Positions 1 through 7,239 of a DNA stretch of 14,754 bases are shown piece after piece (position 1 is the stretch's first letter; every line of letters begins with the position of its first letter). The notes under the pieces are model-generated. The model was not told where the DNA came from, made no database searches, and saw nothing but the letters and a program-made list of their open reading frames with translations. Source of the DNA: Oscillospiraceae bacterium (GTDB lineage Bacteria > Bacillota_A > Clostridia > Oscillospirales > JAAYXM01); assembly GCA_017408185.1 (NCBI GenBank), contig JAFQVE010000035.1:1-14754 (forward strand). The letters run 5' to 3'. Position numbers and translations under genes: made by a program.

Positions 1-3000
1 AATACCGCTGACTATTCCCGTATTGCGGGCAACCGCAAGCTCAGAAGCGAAATAATCGGATGCAGACACATCTGCAAAGTTCTCGGTGTTGTCCGATTCA
101 AGACCGAATGCACGAACAAGGAGTAGAGCAAAATCCGCACGGGTAATGTTTGATTCAGGGCTGAACGTACTTGCAGTCGTGCCCTTTATTATTCCATCGT
201 CCGCAAGTGCGTTGATTGCGTCTGCTGCCCAAGAGTGATTAGTTAAATCCGTGAAGTTCGGAACGTCGTAAACGCCGTTCCCTACATTGGGTTGTGCAGT
301 GTCGTCATTATCTTGCGAGACGTCGGAACCACCGTCCCCTACATCGGTTCGGTCAGAGGAATTTTCGGTATCCGGTGCTACACCGCCGCCACCTGCAGAA
401 CCACCGGAGTTTCCTGACGGTGTGGTGGTTGAGTCGGCAGTTTCGCTATCACTTTCCGGTTTCCCGGTCGTTGAACCATAAACTGTTACAGTAAAGTGAA
501 TTGTACTTTCACGTCCAAACTCATCTCGTGCAGTTATTGCAACATGATTTTCGCCTATCTGGGAACTATCCGGTTTCCAAGTGAATACTCCGGTATCGAA
601 ATTTATGCTTGCACCGCGAGGAAGGTTTGTTCCTATATATTTTACCCTTCCATCTGCAGATGTTGCTGAAACAGTTATTGATACCGAGCTTCCTGCACTT
701 GCCGTAACATCATCTGTCGGAGAGAATACGGAATCAAAATTATCCACATTGCTTATCGGAATCGTGACTTTCTGTCCCTTTCCTATGTTGTAGATGAATC
801 CACCGGAAATATCCGAAGCATCCTTGTAAGAACGGAGCACACTGCTCATACCGATACCGAGCTTTATTACTTCACCGTCAGCTTCGGCACTTTCGATTTT
901 ATAAACTCCGTTCTCTACCATATCGTTGTCTATAAACATATATTTTCCAACGATATCGGATAATTTCACATCTTCTTCCGATTTAATCCAAATGTAGTTT
1001 TCTGTTGAGAGTTCATTGGTAAATGCAGTGACACGTCCGATGTATTGCTTTGTATCGCTTATATTTTCTCCGATAATATCGCCATCGTGAACATAACTGT
1101 AGATGCATTTTCCACTTTCATTCACACTGTAAACACCAACAAAGCCGCGGAAATCAAAGCTTACATTTTCATCCGATACAGTGTATATTACCTTATTGTT
1201 TGTTGCATATACAATGTAATCACATCTTCCGTCAGTGCGAAGCACCCTTACTGCTTTTGCCATATCATCAACAGATGTCTTTTCTGAAGTTACTATTTGA
1301 ACCGCATCCATAGACAAAATATTGTGTTCTCCCTTATACGGTTCATACACCGTTGTAAACAGTGAATCAAGGCTCTCTCCATTTTCAGAGGTTCTACGTG
1401 CAAGCATATACTCAAGCTGTTCAGGCATTGGCTTATTCTCAAGCTTCGGCGGAACGTGGCCGAGGGTCATTGCAACTTCCGAAAGCTCAAAGTCATTGAG
1501 CATGGTAAGACGCATATGGAGGTCTTTTCCATCCTTAATCGCTTTTCTGAAGTCTGTCACATTATAGTCAATTGAGAACTTGTTTACATCAAATGCCTGA
1601 CGGATGTTCTTCATCCATGTGTAACCGGACTTATACACAAACACCTTTTCTGCTGTGCTGTTACTCGGATCAGGTCCGTACGGAACATCGGCACCTGCAT
1701 ACGTGCCGATAAATTCCCCGTCCGCTTTTCCGTTGTCTGTCTGATACCTGATTTCACCGAGACCTTCAGTTTCGTAAATTGTATCGGACTGACTGTGGAA
1801 GCTGTACATATGGTCATTTCCGCCCTTGATTCGGAAGAAGTCAACTCCGTATGAAACATCATCGCCGGCATTCACCATAACAAATGTTCTGCGATAAATT
1901 GAAGTTTCGTCATATGCTTCGGACGCGTCGATATCCATTACCTTTACGTCGCCCGAATCGTCGAAATGAAGTGGAGTTGCGCTTCGCTTTCCGTGCGGCA
2001 CCTGGTTTTTCTCATTTACAACCACTGTGTTGTGCGATATCGTTGCCCGAACCCACTGCCAACGGCTCGGCAAAGAGCCTGATGACTCGCTGTATCCAAG
2101 ATCCGGAGCCATATTAAGCCCATAAGCCTCAATACCGAGATTGAGAGCGTCCTGATGAGCATGCGACCAGTTTCCGTTTACACCAAACCACATCCAGAAG
2201 TCGCGCATATTATTTTTGTATGTAGGCAATGCTTTATCGCCGTATTCATCTCCGCTGCGCAGAATTACAAAGCCGTAACCTGCCAGCATTTCGCTCTCAC
2301 GTGCAGTTGAGCCTTTTACAAGCTCTTCAATATCCTTCTGCATGCTTTCGGGGTTCTCAGTGAAAATATCATAGTGAAGCCCCTCTGCCGAATCTCCGTT
2401 TCTCAGATATATATATTCGGCAATATCGCTTCCGACCGGAGTATCCTTCATATAGTAGAAGCCGGATTTGACGCTCTCGTAATTGCCGAGAAATTCAATC
2501 GTCGCAGTTGAGCCGGAGTCACCTATCTGCGCGTGGTGCGTCTTTGTGAGCACAATAGGCACCGCCGCGCGGTACATCTGCATGAACTTCGGATTCTGAT
2601 ACAAGTCATACTGCGGGTCATCGGTATACAGTCTTATATACTTTGCGAGGTCGTTGAAATGAAATACCCAGGTGAGGTTATAGCTCGGAGATGCTTCGTT
2701 ACCCATACCATCGCGGTCAATGAGTTCTAAGAAGTTATGCGCCACATTTCCGCCAGGGTTTGAGTCATATTCCACCACTCCGTTGCCGTAGGTCGGAGCG
2801 CCGGTATACAACCAGTCGAGAATTTCAGAGCTTCTCGGCTCTTCGTCAAGCACAAGCATTATTCCTGCCGCCGCAGACTGGTGGTATCCCGTATTGCCGA
2901 GAAGATGGCATGTCTTTATCGCCTTAAAGCTCTCCCAGAGAAGATTGTCTTTCCAGTTGTTCCAGACATCCTGTGCAGAGGTTTTCTTGTTCTCGTAGTT

Positions 3001-6000
3001 AAACTCTTTCTCCTTTGCCGACAAATACTTTATAAGCTCGGGGTCTTCGGTCTGCAGGTACGGATAGAGAGCATCTGCAGCGAGAGCATAGACATCCGCG
3101 CGCTCTGCGTCACTTATGCGGCCGGTGAACTTACCGCGGTCGTCTCCGCCGCCGCCCGTCGCAAAGCCGAGACTGAAAAACTCATTTGTGAACGCATCGG
3201 GGTAAACATCCGCAATACGGTCAAGAAGGATTGCTCCTGCTCTGCCGTACTTTGCATCGCCCGTGTAAATATACGCCTCGCCGAAGTCCTGCACACGGTG
3301 GGCGACAATGTTCGGGATTTTATATGCAAAGTAGGATACATAGGTATGAACCTCTTCGATGCCGTTGTCGTATGTCCTTCCGGTATGGTATCCCCATCCG
3401 TCGTCTACGCCCCACATCTTGCCGTCAATCGCATCACCGGTTCGCGGGTCGATATTACAGCTTTCACTCTGCGGATTGTAAAGTTCGGGATATAATTCAT
3501 TTACCAGCGCGTCCTTCTCTCCGTTTGCAACAGCTATGGCATTGTTTTTCCGTGCAGTTTCAACGTCGTAATTTCCGTTTACAAGACCGCGCGAATAGAG
3601 AAGCTCGAAGTCGTTTGACGGGAAAAGGCGCTTACACGCCGGACACTGAATTTTCCACATACGCTCAAGGCTGTAAGTAAATCCGCCCCAGACCTCCTCC
3701 GCATTTGCTCCGCAGTAGCGGCAGTAAACGTAGTCCGGGTCATCGCGGTATCCGACCTTATAGGATTTCGGCAAGCCTTTGCCGGCGATTGCGCCAAAAA
3801 TCTTATCTATATACGGAAGATAGTTATCCGCAGTTCTTATAGTTCCCTCGTACTCACTCTTTGCCCACGAATATTTCTTGATATTCTCACGTGCCGCGGC
3901 AACACGCTCTTCGGTATAGTAGGTTGAACCGGATTTTGAAAATCCCGGCTTGAACTCAAGCTCAACGGGAGTGCTTATCATACCATTATAGGTCGCAGTC
4001 ACTTTGACTTTCCCTGCTTCTCTGCCGATTATCACGCCATCGGAAATCTCGGCATTTCCTTTGACTATCTCATAGGTAACATCTGCATTATCAAGCTGTT
4101 TGGGAATTCCCTCTTCATAGATAAGCTTTGTAGAAAGAGAAATGCTTTTGCCAACATAATCACTTGTTTTTTCGGGAACAATCTCAACGCCGAGAATCTC
4201 GCTTGTGTTTGTCACTTTTATAGTTTTTTCAAACGATACTTTCTGTGTTCCATAAATTGCCGTTAATGTAAGCGTTGCCACTCCGTCTCCTACAGCCTCA
4301 ACCTCCCCATCGATAAACGTTGCAACTTTTTCATTTGAAGATGCGAATATAAAGGTTGTATCGTCTTTTGTCAGCTGAGTTCCGTCAAGGAGTCTTGCAA
4401 AAACTTCTGCTGTGATCTTATCGCCAACTTCAAGTTCGTTTGAAGAGATCTTGAAGTCTGCATATCTTACTCCGTTCATTCCGTTAAGTGTCAGCACTCT
4501 CGGAATAACCTTTTTATTCTCACCCGTATCGCGAAACACAAGCAGATAATCACCCGCGATGCGCGCATAAACAGCACCAAGCTCATCCGTTACCGCTCCG
4601 GCTTTTTCAAGAGACTCATCTCTGCAATTGAGAGTTGCAACCTTATTTTCATCGGTAAGCGAGGCCTCAAGCTCTTCCTTGTCATCGGTAAGCGGAACGA
4701 AAAATACGTCTGCACTTCCGTAAGACGAATCATAGCTTTTGGAGCTTACAAGAGTTGCCCAATAACGCCCTGCCGCCGGAATTTTCAGCTTAATCGTTGC
4801 CCAGCCGTTTGCGCCCGGCTGAATGGTTGCACCACCGGAGCCTGTCCACATAGACGCAGTAGGCTTGAGAGAATCGTTGCTTGACATATGCCAACCCCAG
4901 CCGTCAGTATCGGCATAAGTTATTCCCTTTATATTCCATGTCGTTGCTCCGCCGTATTCATCATCCCACGCCGTGTAGTTCGACTTTTTCCATTCACTGC
5001 TTGCCGTGTTGAAGCTATATATTGCCAAGGAGGAGCTTGCACTGACATCGGCACCGCTTACTGAAACCGGCACCTGCCCGTAAACTGTAAGACCATCATA
5101 CTTTACAGATGCGCGAGCGATTGTTTCTCCACCATTTTTGCCCGGCAAAAGCTTTCCGGTTGCTTCGTCAATCGAAGTCACAGAAAAATCATCTATGCTG
5201 TAAGAAAATTCCAAACCGTTAGCAGAAACGGTACTTCCGTCCGAAAGAAGGATTTCATCCGCCGATACTATAGTTCCGCCGAAGCTCATCTTCACACCCA
5301 TAGGAGCGGCGTATTTCCCACCGAACATATCTATTTTTTCCGGAATACCACTGCCGTCAAACGTAAGGCTATACCTTCCCGCCTCTGGAAATACAAAATA
5401 ACCGTCAGTTTCAGCGTCTCCGATGTATATAGTCCCCTGCCACGCTCCGGTGTCTATACTGTATCCTCCGGCAACGGGAACATTTATCTCTATGCTGTTT
5501 TCACCGGCATATTGCCAGAAATTATATGTATCGGCATAGGTTGCCGTTTCAAAAGCATCTGCAGAAGCGAGATCATATATAACGCGATATTTTGACGAGT
5601 CCTGAGGAATAACAAGCACATCAGTCTCGCGCACCGCAACTGTACCGTTATATGAGACCGTTACCGTTATGGTTGCCGAACCTGAGGAAACAGCCGTGAT
5701 ATTACCGTTTTCATCAACCGTTGCAACCCTCTCATCTGACGATTTGAAGGAAAGCTCATACTCACTGGCTTCGGAATAATCAGAGAGATGCACATCCGTG
5801 ACCGTGAGCTTATCCGTCTCACCCTCTTCAATAACAAATTCTTCTTTGTTTACAAATACACTTACTACAGCGAGTTCTTCTCCGCCGATAAACTCAATTG
5901 CCGTCGGGTACATATTATGTGCCCGGTCGTCGTAACCGAGTGCACTGAACACGAGATAATACTCACCGGGATCGATGAATGTGACATCTGCAAGCTCTTG

Positions 6001-7149
6001 CTCCTTATCATACTCAAAAGAAGCACCCGTTCCCAAGAAATTTACCTCTCCTATCGGCTTGCCGTTTCCGATTGCTGCCGGAATATTCTCTGTATTTCCC
6101 GGTAAAATATACAATTTGCCCGGGCCTGCACCTGTATGCGTGGAAGCATTTACGCCGTAAGTGAGCTTTGTTTTAAAAAGACCCGCCACCGGCACATTCA
6201 GCTTAAGAGCTACCCAATCATTTTTATATGTACCGAGCTGAATATACCTTGAAGCGGCATTCAGTGTAGAAATTCTTTTGTTCGACTCTCCCCACGACCA
6301 GAAGCTCTTCGTCATCTCCTCGGTGACCTCTGAATCAAGCCTCAGCGTCTTATCCGTCACCGCAAAATTATACTTGAGATAATAATCGGAATATTCAAGC
6401 GACGGAGGCGCGATGGGTTCAGGTGTAAGGGTAAATGAACGAAGACACATATTGAGTATATTCTTTCCTGCTTTTGTTTCCGTATCATAGGAAAGACGGA
6501 AATCGCCTTCCGGCTCGTTGGAAACAAGAGTGAGATAATAAACTGTATCCGCTTCAAAGGTCTGCTTCTGCCCTTCTCCACTCTTCAGCTTAAGGGATGC
6601 AAGCGTAAGCTTTGAAGCGACCGATTGATCATAGCAGTCAACCGTCGTCAGCTTTGCGTTTGCAGGAAGATTTGAGACCTTATCCTTATACGTATCTCCC
6701 GTAAGTGCTTCAAACACTGTCTGAGTGGTGAGATAAACATCCACCTGCGGAAGACTTGACCCTCCACCAAGCACAATACTCGGCGTGTACTCTCCTCCGT
6801 TTTTTACTTTCAGGGCGAAGGTCACCGCTGCAAAGCATCCGTCTGGATAGCTTATTTTCGCGCCTTCATCAACTTCGAAAATAGTTTTAAAGAAATTATT
6901 TGACGTCGGAGAAAATGCAGCATAGCCTTTCGGATAACATCCATCAACAAATGCCCAAGGCTTACTTAAGCTGGTTGCTTTGAAATTTTCAAACGAGTAT
7001 CGTGTTTTCGCCGTTGTGTGAACAGCAGAATCATATGAATGTTCATATCCAAATGACCATACCTGACTTTCCTCCGCCGCAAAAGAAACATTTGGCAGCA
7101 GGGATATCATTATGCACAATGCAAGAAGTAATGATAGTAATCTTTTCAT
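1..7149 (-). CDS. Giant secreted SLH-anchored heparinase II/III-family polysaccharide lyase (C-terminus cut by window edge)
   Basis: The frame is open from ATG 7149 to base 1 (2383 codons, no stop seen), after a GGAGG site 6 bases upstream. Signal peptide ~1-25; module shared with the upstream gene ~30-238; further beta-sandwich-like modules ~245-420, 512-700 and 704-890, each with an N/K-[VI]-P-x-A-G-x-Y/F signature; Ig-like (Big2-type) domains ~425-511, 895-980 and 983-1066; lyase domain ~1070-2130; putative Ig domain ~2139-2223; Gly/Ser/Thr/Asp-rich linker ~2225-2295; SLH repeat 1 from 2299 and a second from ~2356, cut by the edge. The lyase keeps the superfamily layout: SPSY with Y1490, H1471 upstream, HAHQD at 1663-1667, D1683 and SHNT with H1706. 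By comparison with heparinase II and Alg17c, H1665, D1683 and H1706 would bind zinc, and Y1490 and H1663 would act in catalysis. Cys 1143/1146/1169/1172 form a CxxC-x22-CxxC zinc-ribbon-like insert. Probably a wall-bound beta-eliminating lyase for a uronic-acid glycan; the substrate and PL family cannot be told by eye. About 80-100 residues are probably missing. Confidence 0.88.
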   Translation of the reverse strand, partial: MKRLLSLLLALCIMISLLPNVSFAAEESQVWSFGYEHSYDSAVHTTAKTRYSFENFKATSLSKPWAFVDGCYPKGYAAFSPTSNNFFKTIFEVDEGAKISYPDGCFAAVTFALKVKNGGEYTPSIVLGGGSSLPQVDVYLTTQTVFEALTGDTYKDKVSNLPANAKLTTVDCYDQSVASKLTLASLKLKSGEGQKQTFEADTVYYLTLVSNEPEGDFRLSYDTETKAGKNILNMCLRSFTLTPEPIAPPSLEYSDYYLKYNFAVTDKTLRLDSEVTEEMTKSFWSWGESNKRISTLNAASRYIQLGTYKNDWVALKLNVPVAGLFKTKLTYGVNASTHTGAGPGKLYILPGNTENIPAAIGNGKPIGEVNFLGTGASFEYDKEQELADVTFIDPGEYYLVFSALGYDDRAHNMYPTAIEFIGGEELAVVSVFVNKEEFVIEEGETDKLTVTDVHLSDYSEASEYELSFKSSDERVATVDENGNITAVSSGSATITVTVSYNGTVAVRETDVLVIPQDSSKYRVIYDLASADAFETATYADTYNFWQYAGENSIEINVPVAGGYSIDTGAWQGTIYIGDAETDGYFVFPEAGRYSLTFDGSGIPEKIDMFGGKYAAPMGVKMSFGGTIVSADEILLSDGSTVSANGLEFSYSIDDFSVTSIDEATGKLLPGKNGGETIARASVKYDGLTVYGQVPVSVSGADVSASSSLAIYSFNTASSEWKKSNYTAWDDEYGGATTWNIKGITYADTDGWGWHMSSNDSLKPTASMWTGSGGATIQPGANGWATIKLKIPAAGRYWATLVSSKSYDSSYGSADVFFVPLTDDKEELEASLTDENKVATLNCRDESLEKAGAVTDELGAVYARIAGDYLLVFRDTGENKKVIPRVLTLNGMNGVRYADFKISSNELEVGDKITAEVFARLLDGTQLTKDDTTFIFASSNEKVATFIDGEVEAVGDGVATLTLTAIYGTQKVSFEKTIKVTNTSEILGVEIVPEKTSDYVGKSISLSTKLIYEEGIPKQLDNADVTYEIVKGNAEISDGVIIGREAGKVKVTATYNGMISTPVELEFKPGFSKSGSTYYTEERVAAARENIKKYSWAKSEYEGTIRTADNYLPYIDKIFGAIAGKGLPKSYKVGYRDDPDYVYCRYCGANAEEVWGGFTYSLERMWKIQCPACKRLFPSNDFELLYSRGLVNGNYDVETARKNNAIAVANGEKDALVNELYPELYNPQSESCNIDPRTGDAIDGKMWGVDDGWGYHTGRTYDNGIEEVHTYVSYFAYKIPNIVAHRVQDFGEAYIYTGDAKYGRAGAILLDRIADVYPDAFTNEFFSLGFATGGGGDDRGKFTGRISDAERADVYALAADALYPYLQTEDPELIKYLSAKEKEFNYENKKTSAQDVWNNWKDNLLWESFKAIKTCHLLGNTGYHQSAAAGIMLVLDEEPRSSEILDWLYTGAPTYGNGVVEYDSNPGGNVAHNFLELIDRDGMGNEASPSYNLTWVFHFNDLAKYIRLYTDDPQYDLYQNPKFMQMYRAAVPIVLTKTHHAQIGDSGSTATIEFLGNYESVKSGFYYMKDTPVGSDIAEYIYLRNGDSAEGLHYDIFTENPESMQKDIEELVKGSTARESEMLAGYGFVILRSGDEYGDKALPTYKNNMRDFWMWFGVNGNWSHAHQDALNLGIEAYGLNMAPDLGYSESSGSLPSRWQWVRATISHNTVVVNEKNQVPHGKRSATPLHFDDSGDVKVMDIDASEAYDETSIYRRTFVMVNAGDDVSYGVDFFRIKGGNDHMYSFHSQSDTIYETEGLGEIRYQTDNGKADGEFIGTYAGADVPYGPDPSNSTAEKVFVYKSGYTWMKNIRQAFDVNKFSIDYNVTDFRKAIKDGKDLHMRLTMLNDFELSEVAMTLGHVPPKLENKPMPEQLEYMLARRTSENGESLDSLFTTVYEPYKGEHNILSMDAVQIVTSEKTSVDDMAKAVRVLRTDGRCDYIVYATNNKVIYTVSDENVSFDFRGFVGVYSVNESGKCIYSYVHDGDIIGENISDTKQYIGRVTAFTNELSTENYIWIKSEEDVKLSDIVGKYMFIDNDMVENGVYKIESAEADGEVIKLGIGMSSVLRSYKDASDISGGFIYNIGKGQKVTIPISNVDNFDSVFSPTDDVTASAGSSVSITVSATSADGRVKYIGTNLPRGASINFDTGVFTWKPDSSQIGENHVAITARDEFGRESTIHFTVTVYGSTTGKPESDSETADSTTTPSGNSGGSAGGGGVAPDTENSSDRTDVGDGGSDVSQDNDDTAQPNVGNGVYDVPNFTDLTNHSWAADAINALADDGIIKGTTASTFSPESNITRADFALLLVRAFGLESDNTENFADVSASDYFASELAVARNTGIVSGI

Positions 7150-7180
7150 GTGTTACCTCCTATGTTCAATGCCCGAGGTC

Positions 7181-7220
7181 GCGAATAACCACCGTAAAAA
7201 AACTTTCGGTGGTTATTCGC
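7181..7220 (-). repeat. Perfect 14-bp inverted repeat between the two secreted-protein genes
   Basis: The arms GCGAATAACCACCG (7181-7194) and CGGTGGTTATTCGC (7207-7220) are perfectly complementary around a 12-base loop. In the minus-strand transcript the loop carries a run of seven U, but no U tract follows the stem, so it does not look like a standard intrinsic terminator. It lies 19 bases after the stop of the 848-residue protein gene and about 30 bases before the lyase gene's start. A role as an mRNA stability or processing hairpin, or a leaky attenuator setting the ratio of the two secreted proteins, is inference. Confidence 0.8.
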
Positions 7221-7239
7221 TAATCTATAAGTGTTTCCT

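Noticed and set aside
287..481. Proline/serine-rich short plus-strand frame
   Set aside because: It is the complement of the Gly/Ser/Thr-rich linker before the SLH repeats of the minus-strand protein.
2881..3495. 204-codon plus-strand open frame inside the lyase gene
   Set aside because: It is antisense to the lyase's conserved toroid domain, has no ribosome binding site or recognisable domain, and its length follows from the codon bias of the opposite strand.
3231..3680. 149-codon plus-strand frame
   Set aside because: Antisense to the lyase with very high Arg/Cys/Ser content, characteristic of a shadow frame.
7150..7239. Hairpin region considered as a standard Rho-independent terminator ending the unit before the lyase gene
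   Set aside because: No U tract follows the stem on the minus strand and no separate promoter is evident for the lyase gene, so complete termination is not supported.
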